Positions 28,484 to 37,320 are shown, numbered from the stretch's first letter. The stretch: 64,000 bases of DNA from Algibacillus agarilyticus (GCF_003286125.1 NZ_QMED01000020.1:1-64000), one strand, 5' to 3'. The notes: generated from the letters alone by a model not told the origin. A program made the numbers and translations.

Positions 28484-29017
28484 ATGAGACGGCTTCGTCG
28501 AAAACCCACAGAAGATGCAGAACTTGATATCACATCATTCATGAACTTGATGATTGTTTTAGTGCCTGTGCTGTTATTGAGTTTAGTTTTTTCTCAAGTC
28601 CGAATTTTAAATTTACAGCTGCCTGTTGCCGCTTCAAGTGATCAACCTGCACCTGATGAAGAGCCTAAAATTTTAGAATTAGTCATAACGAATTCTGGTT
28701 TTGATGTAAATTATCCGGCGGGTGTTTTATTAAAACAATTTGCTATTACGGAATCAGGTTACGATTTCAAAGCGCTATCAACTTATTTACAAGACCTGAA
28801 AATGACGTTTCAACAAAACGAAATAGAAAAAGATGACATTCTTATTTTGTTAGCTGCAGATGTTAATTATCAAACAATTGTGAGTGCGATGGATACGGTT
28901 CGTTCTTTTAAGGCTGTTGTGGCTGCAAACTTAGTTGATGCTGAACTCTTTCCACGGATCTCATTGGGTGATGCACCTGTAGATGAACCGATAACAGAAG
29001 AAGGGGAGTCACCGTGA
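28484..29017 (+). CDS. ExbD/TolR-like protein 1 (Asn in place of motor Asp)
   Basis: This 177-residue protein has a short cytoplasmic N-terminus, one membrane helix (SFMNLMIVLVPVLLLSLVF, about 18-36) and a periplasmic domain. In ExbD/TolR the proton-carrying Asp sits near the start of the helix. The aligned position here is Asn21, while the next gene has Asp30 in the matching SLMDIF segment. Asp15 three turns before could be an alternative, but it is outside the usual register. This subunit may be structural, with proton flow through its partner. It begins 5 bases after the ExbB-like gene and overlaps the next gene by 4 bases. Confidence 0.85.
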   Translation: MRRLRRKPTEDAELDITSFMNLMIVLVPVLLLSLVFSQVRILNLQLPVAASSDQPAPDEEPKILELVITNSGFDVNYPAGVLLKQFAITESGYDFKALSTYLQDLKMTFQQNEIEKDDILILLAADVNYQTIVSAMDTVRSFKAVVAANLVDAELFPRISLGDAPVDEPITEEGESP

Positions 29018-29541
29018 GGCAATCAGCTAGGGCTAAAAGGCTCGCCAAGCACCATAAACGTTTTGGTTCAGGGAGCAAGTTAAACCTTGTTTCGCTGATG
29101 GATATTTTTACCATTTTAGTTTTTTTCTTAATTGTTAATCAATCTGAAGTTCGTGTATTACAAAACATAAAAGAGATAAGTTTGCCCGTTTCTGTTGCTG
29201 AAGAGCTACCTAAAGAGAATTTATTAATTTCTGTATTTAGTGATGTTGTTTTGGTGCAAGAACGTGCAGTTTGGCATAAACCACAAGATCAAGCCTCGAT
29301 CACCGAAGCTAATACGGCCGATTTAATTGAAGCCTTAAAAGTAGAGCTTGATTATCAAACCAAAAAACGACCTGACATGTCTGAATCTGAAATGAAAAAG
29401 GGCAGAGCGGTTACCATTATTGGTGATGCTTCTATTCCTTATTCAATTTTAAAACAGATAATGGCGGCTTGCGCTCAAAGTGATTATCGTGATCTATCAT
29501 TGGCAGTCGAACAATTAAGCAAAAAAGCAGGAGATAAATAA
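29014..29541 (+). CDS. ExbD/TolR-like protein 2
   Basis: This 175-residue protein has a basic cytoplasmic start, one helix (SLMDIFTILVFFLIVN, about 27-42) with the expected motor Asp at residue 30, and a periplasmic domain ending with the ILKQIMAACAQSDYRDLSLAV segment. That C-terminal pattern (I-L-x-x-I-M-x-x-x) is normal for ExbD/TolR. Two consecutive, unequal TolR-type genes after one ExbB-type gene occur in Agl-type motors. It overlaps the previous gene by 4 bases and touches the next by one base. Confidence 0.88.
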   Translation: MRQSARAKRLAKHHKRFGSGSKLNLVSLMDIFTILVFFLIVNQSEVRVLQNIKEISLPVSVAEELPKENLLISVFSDVVLVQERAVWHKPQDQASITEANTADLIEALKVELDYQTKKRPDMSESEMKKGRAVTIIGDASIPYSILKQIMAACAQSDYRDLSLAVEQLSKKAGDK

Positions 29542-30443
29542 TGACCTCATCTGCTGTTGCGCCAATTGAAAATGCGATGTTTGAAACAACTAAGCAGGAT
29601 AAGGTTTTTAGGCTAATTCTCGCTAGCTTATTTGTTCTTTATTTGATTGTAGGTATTGTTGTACCGGCAATGGAGCGTGTAGAGATCCCGAGAGAGATCA
29701 AGGAACAAATCCCCGCTCAGTTAGCAAAAATAATGATTGAAGAGAAAAAGATAGAAAAAGAAAAACCAAAGCCTGTAGAACCGGAAGATAAGCCAAAAGA
29801 AGATAAGGAACCTCCTAAAACGAAACGAGAAGCCGCGCGTGAAAAAGCCCAAACATCTGGTTTAGCCGCAATGAAAGATGAACTGTTTTCTATGCGGGAT
29901 GCATTCAAAATGGAAGATGCACCCAAAACGAAACTCAATAAAACAAAAAGTGTTGAGACAAAAGTTCAGCGTAAATTACTTTCAGCCAAGGCGAATACAC
30001 AAAGTACAGGCATTAATGCCGCACAAACAACTGATACCGTGGTCAGTGCCGAGCTAAGCACTAAACAAACACAGCAAGTTCGTTTATCTGAAGAAGAAGT
30101 TATTGCAGATGGTGATGCATTAGTGTCAGATGATGAATACGCAAGTTTAGAAGGGCAGCGATCTGAGATGGGCGTACGTCGAACTATCGAATCAAATAAA
30201 GCGAGTTTGTATGCTTTATATAATCGAGCGTTACGTAAAGACCCAACTTTGCAGGGTAAAGTGGTATTTGAAATTGAAATCCAACCAAATGGTTCTATTA
30301 GTCATGTTGCAATAACGTCGAGTGAATTAGGTGATGAGAAACTAGAACGTCGCTTACTTTTACGTTTAAAAGCCATTAATTTTGGTGCTGAAGACGTAGA
30401 TGCAATGACAACTATTTGGGCAATTGAATTTTTACCTAGTTAG
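29541..30443 (+). CDS. AgmX/PglI-type TonB-like energy-transducing protein
   Basis: This 300-residue protein has one N-terminal membrane helix (LILASLFVLYLIVGIVVP, about 25-42). A Lys/Glu/Pro-rich periplasm-spanning stretch (about 60-115) is followed by an Ala/Thr-rich linker and a C-terminal domain at about 205-300. The latter, with RRTIESNKASLYALYNRALR and GKVVFEIEIQPNGSISHVAI, is the AgmX/PglI C-terminal domain, related to TonB. It would carry motor force to envelope partners, perhaps the TPR lipoproteins. It is the last gene of the operon; a MITE-like element starts 69 bases after its stop. Confidence 0.85.
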   Translation: MTSSAVAPIENAMFETTKQDKVFRLILASLFVLYLIVGIVVPAMERVEIPREIKEQIPAQLAKIMIEEKKIEKEKPKPVEPEDKPKEDKEPPKTKREAAREKAQTSGLAAMKDELFSMRDAFKMEDAPKTKLNKTKSVETKVQRKLLSAKANTQSTGINAAQTTDTVVSAELSTKQTQQVRLSEEEVIADGDALVSDDEYASLEGQRSEMGVRRTIESNKASLYALYNRALRKDPTLQGKVVFEIEIQPNGSISHVAITSSELGDEKLERRLLLRLKAINFGAEDVDAMTTIWAIEFLPS

Positions 30444-30512
30444 CCCTAGCCTTTCAACTATACTGAATTGATGCGCTGAGCTTGTTGTACTTGAAGTCAT
30501 ACCAATCTTCGT

Positions 30513-30655
30513 TATAGTCTTCTCGCTCAGGTTTTATGGTTCATCATATGCTCATGGGGTCTCGAAGCTTGACGGCTTTGCTTACATGGATGTAAGTACT
30601 TCGGTTTCGTCTGGAACTAGAAACCTGCCCCTAAAACCCGATCGCTTTGACTATA
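30513..30655 (+). repeat. MITE-like element, copy B (internally deleted)
   Basis: This 143-bp copy has both ends: TATAGTCTTCTCGCTCAGG on the left and CGATCGCTTTGACTATA on the right. Compared with copy C it lacks the block between GGTTCAT and CATATGCTCATGG. It lies between the motor operon and the next gene. No transposase is encoded. Confidence 0.8.
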
Positions 30656-30729
30656 GTATCTGATCACCTTAGTGAATTAAAAACGTGATCATGTATTAAC
30701 GGAGTTTGGTGTAAACACCGGAGTATAAA

Positions 30730-31287
30730 ATGAAAATAATGATATTTTTTTTATTAACGATAACGTGTGTTTTATTGCAAGCTCAGACTCATGAAACAAG
30801 TTATGTATTTGAAAAAAGTGAAAAGCTGATTGCCATGACGGCATTTCCAGAAGATCATTTTAAAGAATTAACGGATTTAGATACACTTAAACGCCAAGAA
30901 ACTCGGCGTGTGAGACAATGGGTTGATACTGAAAATGACAGCGGTACCGTTCGTTTGCGCGTTTTTCCGATAGAGAATAAACGGATCACAAATTATTTGA
31001 CGGACGTTTCACGCTTTCAACAATATACATGTGCTCAACATGATCAAGAAATATTAAGCCAAACGGATGCTGAACTTAGCTTGTTTACCCAGTGTATTAT
31101 GGCTTTTGACCAAGAAATTAATACGTTACACAAGGTTTTAGAGGGGCGATACGCGTTGTATATTTTTGAGCGAATTTTTAATAAAAATATGCAGCCTGAG
31201 CAGTTAGAACTTTGGCATCAGTTTTTACGTCGACTTGAAATTTGTAATAATAACATTGCGTACTGTCGTCAAATGCCTGGGTTGTAA
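30730..31287 (+). CDS. Exported protein of unknown function
   Basis: This 185-residue protein has a signal peptide (MIFFLLTITCVLLQAQ, about residues 4-19). The mature part is mostly helical and charged, with four cysteines in the second half (QQYTCAQHD, FTQCIMAF, LEICNNNIAYCRQ), suggesting disulfides. I do not recognise a family. It is separated from the motor operon by MITE copy B and from the solute-binding gene by a converging terminator, so it is probably a single-gene unit. GGAG stands 9-12 bases before the ATG. Confidence 0.6.
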   Translation: MKIMIFFLLTITCVLLQAQTHETSYVFEKSEKLIAMTAFPEDHFKELTDLDTLKRQETRRVRQWVDTENDSGTVRLRVFPIENKRITNYLTDVSRFQQYTCAQHDQEILSQTDAELSLFTQCIMAFDQEINTLHKVLEGRYALYIFERIFNKNMQPEQLELWHQFLRRLEICNNNIAYCRQMPGL

Positions 31288-31564
31288 CCCGTATTATTGA
31301 TTATTTTTATTGGCAGTTATTTATAGTCATTTATATTTTTTAAGCACGATGAGATAACACTCTGTCTATTTAGTTATCAATTATTCCCATCCACATCACT
31401 TACTGCTCACGTTAGCATTTAAATAAACTCGGTAACGGCATTATAAAACTTAATTTACAGAAAGCTAAGAGAGACAAGCTAAGCAATACAACAATGCTTG
31501 CCCACAACACCCGTTAATTAATAAGTTAATAAAATAACAATATATGATTATTAGTTACTTAGCA
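31288..31564. other. Intergenic AT-rich region
   Basis: This stretch between converging genes has no open frame with recognisable content. Apart from the minus-strand terminator at its right edge I see nothing specific in it. Confidence 0.5.
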
Positions 31565-31594
31565 TAAAAAAAGCCGCTTCATAAAGAAGCGGCC
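31565..31594 (-). terminator. Rho-independent terminator (solute-binding gene)
   Basis: Stem GCCGCTTC / GAAGCGGC with a 5-base loop is followed, on the minus strand, by seven or eight T residues. It lies 62 bases past the stop of the minus-strand gene. Confidence 0.85.
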
Positions 31595-31655
31595 AAACAT
31601 CTGCACACACAACAGATGAACACACAACACAGTGTAAGGGTCGAACATGAAATGG

Positions 31656-32525
31656 TTACAGTAATTTAGGGTCTAATATATATTGCTCATAACTATCATC
31701 AATTTGGCTGATCATCGGGTTTTTATATTTAAATATTTTTCGATCTTTTAAATTAGCAAACGCCATTTTCTCGGCATAGAACGACTTCCATAAGTCAAAT
31801 AACTCACCGGATTCATAAGCCGCCACAAGACCTGATTGTATTCGGTTAGCGGCAGGTAAATTGCTAGGATGAGTAAAGAAAAATTTTGGTAATGGGTAAT
31901 AAATACAAATTTCTCTGTCGTAATCTAAGCCTTCTACATACTTAAACTGATCCCAAGCACTTTTTAATTCAGATGAGCCAACAGGAAACATGTCTGCACG
32001 ATTATTAGCTGCCATATAAAATAATCCTTCTATATTACGACCAAATACGACATTAAAGCCTTGAGATTTTAATATATCGCCATCAAGCCAACCTCGACCT
32101 TGGATCATGGTTAAATTGGTGGCTTGTTGTTTCGTATTTATTTGTCTGATTTTCGCCTTAGATTCTTTTGAGATTAAACCGAGTCGGTAGCCAATGGCGC
32201 CTAATTCAACAGGAAACTCAATGCCTTTTAACGATTCCATTATTTCGTTAGAAACTGAATCTTTATAAACCAGGTTTTTATATTCATTATTCTCCGCTTC
32301 CATTCTAAGGCGCGTAAAAGTAGGTAATACAGAGCCTGGTCTTATATCTAAACGATAGTTGCCATGGGTATCAATTGTCTTATCAAGCGCTAATTTTAAT
32401 ACTTTATATTCGTATAAATCGGTGGGATCGCCTGGTGCACCAGTTGCAAAAGTAATCACTGTTTTAGCGACAGTTGAGTATGCAACCGTTAATAAAAATA
32501 AGAACGTAATGTATTTCATTTTCAT
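31656..32525 (-). CDS. Orphan family-3-type solute-binding protein
   Basis: This 289-residue periplasmic protein has a signal peptide ending near TVAK (residue 21). The fold pattern is that of bacterial extracellular solute-binding family 3 (VITFATGAPGDP at the mature N-terminus, IQGRGWLDGDILKSQGFNVV in the middle hinge region, LVAAYESGELFDLWKSFY near the end). No permease or ATPase gene is nearby, so it may be a receptor or sensor partner and not an ABC transporter component. The motif ATTGTCTACAAT 45 bases upstream of its start resembles the operator series of the divergent gntR gene, which suggests shared control. The ligand cannot be told from sequence. Confidence 0.7.
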   Translation of the reverse strand: MKMKYITFLFLLTVAYSTVAKTVITFATGAPGDPTDLYEYKVLKLALDKTIDTHGNYRLDIRPGSVLPTFTRLRMEAENNEYKNLVYKDSVSNEIMESLKGIEFPVELGAIGYRLGLISKESKAKIRQINTKQQATNLTMIQGRGWLDGDILKSQGFNVVFGRNIEGLFYMAANNRADMFPVGSSELKSAWDQFKYVEGLDYDREICIYYPLPKFFFTHPSNLPAANRIQSGLVAAYESGELFDLWKSFYAEKMAFANLKDRKIFKYKNPMISQIDDSYEQYILDPKLL

Positions 32526-32569
32526 TTTGTATTCCTAGAACCGACTTTGTAACTAAAATGTTATTGTAT

Positions 32570-32581
32570 ATTGTCTACAAT
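32570..32581. promoter_or_regulatory. GntR-type operator candidate 1
   Basis: ATTGTCTACAAT keeps the outer ATTGT/ACAAT arms of the perfect operator found at the receptor and agarase genes. It lies 45 bases upstream of the minus-strand solute-binding gene. Confidence 0.5.
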
Positions 32582-32692
32582 ATCAAGTGGTGAATGTAAA
32601 ATATATATAACTAATATCTAAGTACCTGAATTGTAGGACAAAAATATATTAAGTGGATTTATTTTTATAAATATTAGTCATGATCTTGATTT

Positions 32693-32704
32693 ATTGACTA
32701 CAAT
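32693..32704. promoter_or_regulatory. GntR-type operator candidate 2
   Basis: ATTGACTACAAT differs from a perfect ATTGTNNACAAT palindrome at one arm position. It lies in the divergent spacer between the solute-binding gene and gntR. Confidence 0.4.
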
Positions 32705-32724
32705 TGTAAATATTATTCTTGTAT

Positions 32725-32756
32725 ATTGTTAACATTATATCTATATTGTTAACAAT
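32725..32756. promoter_or_regulatory. Paired GntR-type operators before gntR
   Basis: ATTGTTAACATT (32725-32736) and the perfect palindrome ATTGTTAACAAT (32745-32756) have centres 20 bp apart, about two helical turns. They end 25 bases before the gntR start codon, which fits autoregulation with cooperative binding. Confidence 0.6.
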
Positions 32757-32781
32757 GTTGTGGAATATTGAGGTGAAAAAC

Positions 32782-33390
32782 ATGAAGAAAATGACACCTA
32801 TTTTGACGGTCAGGGATCAGATCGCTGAGCAAATAAGGTTAGATATTATAAGTGGCGAGCTTGCGCCTACTTCTAAATTAAACGAGCAAGATTTAGCCAC
32901 TCGATTTGGTGTTTCTAGAGGCCCCATACGAGATGTTTTACTGCAATTAACAAAAGAGGGTTTGCTCTCGTCCAAGAGTAATTGCGGGGTTACGGTCAGT
33001 AATGCGCTAGATCCAGAGTTACAAATATTAATGTCTAGCTTAAGAGAAAAAATAGAAATACATGCAGTTAGAAAATTAAAAAATAAATTATCTGACGATG
33101 ATATTAATGAATTGAACAATATTCTGTTGGATTTAGAGCTCGCTTTTGAAAAAGAAGACTTTATAGGTGTAACGCAAAAAGATGTCGAGTTTCATCGCTA
33201 TTTAATTTCGGCCGCTGGAGGAGAACAGTTGGTCAATATCTGGTATCCAATCATGTTAAGGCTGAGATTAAATTACGACCGAATAGCGCATGGTCAGGAG
33301 TGTGTTGACGAACATAAAGTGATTGTTGACAGTTTAGCGGCCGGAAATATAAGTCAGGCAGTAACAGGTTTAAAAGAAAATATTCGCTAA
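32782..33390 (+). CDS. GntR-family (FadR/FCD-type) regulator of the agar locus
   Basis: This is a 202-residue regulator from ATG 32782, preceded by GAGGTG with 6 bases between; a TTG at 32719 would extend it by 21 unlikely residues through the operators. The N-terminal winged helix has IRLDIISGELAPTSKLNEQD and RFGVSRGPIRDVLLQLTKEGLL, the GntR signature. The C-terminal helical ligand domain is FCD-like, with a possible metal site (DVEFH, DEHK), though the usual last His is missing and the domain ends early. Its likely operator ATTGTTAACAAT recurs at the receptor, both agarases and its own promoter. The ligand is probably an agar-derived sugar. Confidence 0.85.
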   Translation: MKKMTPILTVRDQIAEQIRLDIISGELAPTSKLNEQDLATRFGVSRGPIRDVLLQLTKEGLLSSKSNCGVTVSNALDPELQILMSSLREKIEIHAVRKLKNKLSDDDINELNNILLDLELAFEKEDFIGVTQKDVEFHRYLISAAGGEQLVNIWYPIMLRLRLNYDRIAHGQECVDEHKVIVDSLAAGNISQAVTGLKENIR

Positions 33391-33439
33391 AAAGTTAACA
33401 AAGAGTGTTTATGTAAAAAAAAAGTTAAATAAACAGCTC

Positions 33440-33451
33440 ATTGTTAACAAT
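33440..33451. promoter_or_regulatory. GntR-type operator upstream of the large TonB receptor
   Basis: Perfect palindrome ATTGTTAACAAT ending 6 bases before the -35 box of the receptor promoter. Confidence 0.65.
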
Positions 33452-33457
33452 ATACTA

Positions 33458-33486
33458 TTGACATACATAAAGTGAAGTGCGATATT
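33458..33486 (+). promoter_or_regulatory. Sigma-70-type promoter for the large TonB receptor
   Basis: TTGACA (33458-33463) and GATATT (33481-33486) are separated by 17 bp. It lies between two perfect operator palindromes, so a bound regulator at either or both, perhaps by looping, could control it. The implied leader is about 120 bases. Confidence 0.5.
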
Positions 33487-33561
33487 TAACTCAAGTTCTA
33501 GTTTGAACTTAATAAAAATAATAAATAAGTTATTTACATCATAATAAACAACCAATCGAAG

Positions 33562-33573
33562 ATTGTTAACAAT
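33562..33573. promoter_or_regulatory. GntR-type operator in the receptor leader
   Basis: ATTGTTAACAAT, with flanks extending the symmetry to 14 bp (GATTGTTAACAATC), lies 122 bp centre to centre from the upstream site and 40 bases before the start codon. Confidence 0.65.
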
Positions 33574-33613
33574 CTAAATTGAGTCTAAATAAATCTCTGA
33601 GGAGACAATTAAC

Positions 33614-36600
33614 ATGTCAATTACACGTAATACGTTTAAATTGAGTTCCCTTTCTTTAGCGGTATTAGCTAGCTTAAATATGTCAGCTTATGCGGCAGAC
33701 GAAGCTAATGCTGAAGATGAAGTCGAAGTCATTGAAGTACAAGGTTTCCGTGGTAGCTTAATTAAATCTATCAATGATAAAAAGTTTGCTGGTAACATCG
33801 TTGATACCATCAATGCAGAAGACGTAGGTAAAACAACAGACCAAAATATTGCCGATGCCTTGGGTCGAGTAACGGGTGTGTCAATTGTTAGTCGTGATGG
33901 TGAAGGTTCGCAAATTACCGTTCGTGGGGCATCAGCAAATCAAAATAACATTTCATTAAATGGTCAACAACTTTCGTCAACTGACTTTAACCAAGCGGTT
34001 GATTTGAGTTCATTCTCTGCAGATATTCTATCTAAATTAGAAGTTGTAAAATCACCAAGTGCTGATCACGAAGAAGGTTCTTTAGGCGCAAATGTAAACT
34101 TAGTAACCACTAAGCCTTTAGATATTCAAAATGAAGTTATAACCGGTACACTACAAGGCCGTTATAATGACTTCTCTGAAAAATCAAATTATAAATTACA
34201 ATTCTCAGGCACTAAAAAATTCTTAGATGAAACATTAGGTGTTGCTTTAACAGTTTATGATGAAACCAATGCCTATCGTAAAGATCAATATCGAGTAGGT
34301 GGCTTTGAAGAATCAGACATCATAAGAGTTGCTAAAGATTTAGATGGCAATGTTATTTCTAATTTTCGTGCCATCCAACAGCAAAGTATTAACTTTATTT
34401 CTAACACCAATACGAGTGACCGTCATGGTGGTTCTTTAGGTTTACAATTTATACCTAATGATGATTCAGAAGTTATGTATAATCTTACTTACAGCAAACA
34501 AACTCAAGAACGTAACTATGATCAGGTTACCGCACGTTTTGCTGGCCAAAATAACTTTGTTGAAGGTATTGATCCTAAAATACCAAGCAGAGAAGGTGTG
34601 GCGACATTAACTGACCCGCAAGAAGATTGGTTTACTGTTGATACTGATACCCATACGTTAGTAAAACGTTTACAACGTTTTGGTGCCGGTGATATCACAA
34701 ATTCAGTAGGCGGTTCTGAAAACACAAACTTAAGCTCTAGTTTAAACTTAAAATATGCCTTTACTGATACCTTTAGAATGGAAGCACAGTTAGGTATATC
34801 AGCCAGCCAATCTGAAAGCTTACCTAGCTTATTCGCTAACCTGCAAAACTATAACCAATCACCGGCTGCTTTATTACACGATGCGGGCTCAGATATTCAA
34901 GAAGTGGGTTATGACTGTACGACAGGCTCATCAAACTGCCAAATGGTTACCGGTACAGCCTTTATTGGTTTAGGTGATCATGGGGCTGAATGGACAGATG
35001 CAGATGGGACATTCCACCCAGCTTGGGAAGATAATACTAACGTATTAACCGGTTTTAACCCTCGCGATAACGAAAGTTTCCATTTAGGTTCTATTTCTCA
35101 AAAAGATACGACAGTAGAAGATACGATTAAATCAGCACAAGTCGATTTCGATTTTGATTTAGATGCATTAGGTATTACGACTATTGAGTTTGGTGGCAAA
35201 ATCACTAGTCGTAGTAAGTTAGTCGATGATCAAAACTACACCTTTAGCTCAATCGTACAAAGCGAAGCGATTATTGCTGAAAATGGTGAGCAAATTGGAC
35301 GTCCTGCAGGCCCATTAACGCAAATTAGAGCATCAGCCGTTCTTGATGAATCAGGGCAAGAATACGATGACTTTATGCAATCATTAGGTTATAGCGAATC
35401 TTATGCAACGTCACAAATTACCACAATTGATGTTTGGAAAGCACTCGATTTAGTTCAAGGTGACGGTCGATTACAACGTGATATTGATAACAGTGAATCT
35501 CGTGATGCTGATATCGATACCCAAGCGTTATATTTAAAAGCTAACTTCTCATTATTTGACGATCGTTTAACCGGTGATATCGGTATGCGTTATGTTAAAA
35601 CTGAAGTCGCTACAAATGGTTATTCGGGTGGTACTTGGCATGATTTCCCTGGTAACTCAGATGAATCAGAGTTTGATTGGTTAAGCTTACGTGATTTACG
35701 TGATACCAGTTTACCGGCTTGTCCTCAACCTAACTGGAGCGATCCAACTGATCGTCAAGCATATGAGCAAAAATTCAACCGTATAGATGGTACAGGTTGG
35801 GATACGTCAGCAGGCCCAGATCCATCAACTTGGTCTCGTATCGAGATGTTCGATCCAAATGGCGATGGTGTTCAAGATGCCTGTCATGATCCAGAATATG
35901 CAGCATGGGCTGATGCACAAAAAGCAGGTACTGAATTTGCTGGTTTACCTGGCTTTGCAGGCCCAGGTTGGGTCAGTTTGTGGCGTTATGCTGATGTGAG
36001 CACCAGTAGAAACCATGGTTGGAACGCCGACTTAACTACACCTAATGTTACTTGGGACGGTCAAGGTACACAATGGTCTAATTACACGGTTAGCGACCAA
36101 GTGAATAAAGCGACTTCTGCTTTTGCCACATCAGGTACACATGAATATTCAAATTTATTACCTAGCTTGAATTTAAACTATGCATTTTCAGATGAATTAA
36201 TTGGTCGTTTTGCAATTTCAAAAACCATGACACGACCAGAAATTGAAGATATCCGTTCAGGTTTCAGCGTTAACGAATTATGGAAAACATACTGGGGGGG
36301 GGGTAACCGTATAAATGTTGCGCCTGGTGATCTTGATATGTTTAATACAAAACTTGAACCGTTAGAATCGAATAACTTAGATTTATCTGTTGAATGGTAT
36401 TTCAATGAGCTGTCGATGATTAGTGTGGCTGTATTCTCTAAAGATATGAGTAATTTCGTTGATACTGAATCAGTGCAAAGTTATGTAAGCGATATGCGTT
36501 ATATCGAAGGCACATTTGATGCAGATACGTTATTAAAACCAGATACAGGCGATGCGGCTTCAAACTATGGTTTAGACGGTTGTATGCCAGTGCGTACCAC

Positions 36601-37306
36601 AACGGATTTAGGTTTTGGTGCCGGAGATCCATTGCTTGTATCGGAAGATTATCGCGACTTATGTCACATATTTAATGTAAATAAAGTAATTAATGGTCAA
36701 TCTGCAAAAATTAAAGGTATTGAGTTAGGCTATCAACAAACCTATGATTTCTTGCCAGGCTTCTTAAGTGGTTTAGGTTTAGTGGCAAACTATACCTATC
36801 AAGATAGTGAGTATGGTAGCCAAGAATCTACGTTAGTTGCGGGTGAATTTTTACCTACATTCCCAGTTGCTGATACACCAGAGCATTCATATAACGCAAG
36901 TTTATATTGGGAACAAGAAGGTCATCAAGTTCGCTTAAGTTATCGCGGGTCGACTGATTCGTTAGTTGGCATGGATTGGGATACCGGTTTACGCGGTCGT
37001 ACTTGGAACCAAGGTACACTTTGGAACGAAGGTCGAGATACGCTTGATTTATCAGCTAACTATCAACTTAATGATAACGTGAGTTTCTCATTCCAAGTTA
37101 ATAACCTAACAAATGAAGATTACAGAATGTATTACACCAGTCGTACGTTGAGTGTTGTACCGGTAGCCAATGCAGATAACACAGGTTATGACTACGTGGA
37201 TTTAGTTGAAGGTAACCCATTAGAAGGTGAAGCAACGAAATCACGTACTTACAACAACTACAAAGTGGGTACAAATTACCGTCTTGGTGTTCGCGTAAAC
37301 TTCTAA
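33614..37306 (+). CDS. Very large TonB-dependent receptor (glycan uptake type)
   Basis: This 1230-residue outer-membrane receptor has a signal peptide (end about SAYAADE), the TonB-box-like EVEVIEVQGFRGSL (about 36-49), a plug (GKTTDQNIADALGRVTGVSI, QITVRGASANQNNISLNGQQ) and a 22-strand barrel ending NYRLGVRVNF. The class is the TonB-Xanth/Caul type that imports oligosaccharides in marine Alteromonadales, and its position before an agarase suggests agar-oligosaccharide uptake. GAGGAG is 9 bases before ATG. A run of ten G at 36294-36303 encodes Trp-Gly-Gly-Gly within the barrel; slippage there would truncate the protein. Two operator palindromes flank its promoter. Confidence 0.93.
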   Translation: MSITRNTFKLSSLSLAVLASLNMSAYAADEANAEDEVEVIEVQGFRGSLIKSINDKKFAGNIVDTINAEDVGKTTDQNIADALGRVTGVSIVSRDGEGSQITVRGASANQNNISLNGQQLSSTDFNQAVDLSSFSADILSKLEVVKSPSADHEEGSLGANVNLVTTKPLDIQNEVITGTLQGRYNDFSEKSNYKLQFSGTKKFLDETLGVALTVYDETNAYRKDQYRVGGFEESDIIRVAKDLDGNVISNFRAIQQQSINFISNTNTSDRHGGSLGLQFIPNDDSEVMYNLTYSKQTQERNYDQVTARFAGQNNFVEGIDPKIPSREGVATLTDPQEDWFTVDTDTHTLVKRLQRFGAGDITNSVGGSENTNLSSSLNLKYAFTDTFRMEAQLGISASQSESLPSLFANLQNYNQSPAALLHDAGSDIQEVGYDCTTGSSNCQMVTGTAFIGLGDHGAEWTDADGTFHPAWEDNTNVLTGFNPRDNESFHLGSISQKDTTVEDTIKSAQVDFDFDLDALGITTIEFGGKITSRSKLVDDQNYTFSSIVQSEAIIAENGEQIGRPAGPLTQIRASAVLDESGQEYDDFMQSLGYSESYATSQITTIDVWKALDLVQGDGRLQRDIDNSESRDADIDTQALYLKANFSLFDDRLTGDIGMRYVKTEVATNGYSGGTWHDFPGNSDESEFDWLSLRDLRDTSLPACPQPNWSDPTDRQAYEQKFNRIDGTGWDTSAGPDPSTWSRIEMFDPNGDGVQDACHDPEYAAWADAQKAGTEFAGLPGFAGPGWVSLWRYADVSTSRNHGWNADLTTPNVTWDGQGTQWSNYTVSDQVNKATSAFATSGTHEYSNLLPSLNLNYAFSDELIGRFAISKTMTRPEIEDIRSGFSVNELWKTYWGGGNRINVAPGDLDMFNTKLEPLESNNLDLSVEWYFNELSMISVAVFSKDMSNFVDTESVQSYVSDMRYIEGTFDADTLLKPDTGDAASNYGLDGCMPVRTTTDLGFGAGDPLLVSEDYRDLCHIFNVNKVINGQSAKIKGIELGYQQTYDFLPGFLSGLGLVANYTYQDSEYGSQESTLVAGEFLPTFPVADTPEHSYNASLYWEQEGHQVRLSYRGSTDSLVGMDWDTGLRGRTWNQGTLWNEGRDTLDLSANYQLNDNVSFSFQVNNLTNEDYRMYYTSRTLSVVPVANADNTGYDYVDLVEGNPLEGEATKSRTYNNYKVGTNYRLGVRVNF

Positions 37307-37320
37307 GCAATTATTGAGTG

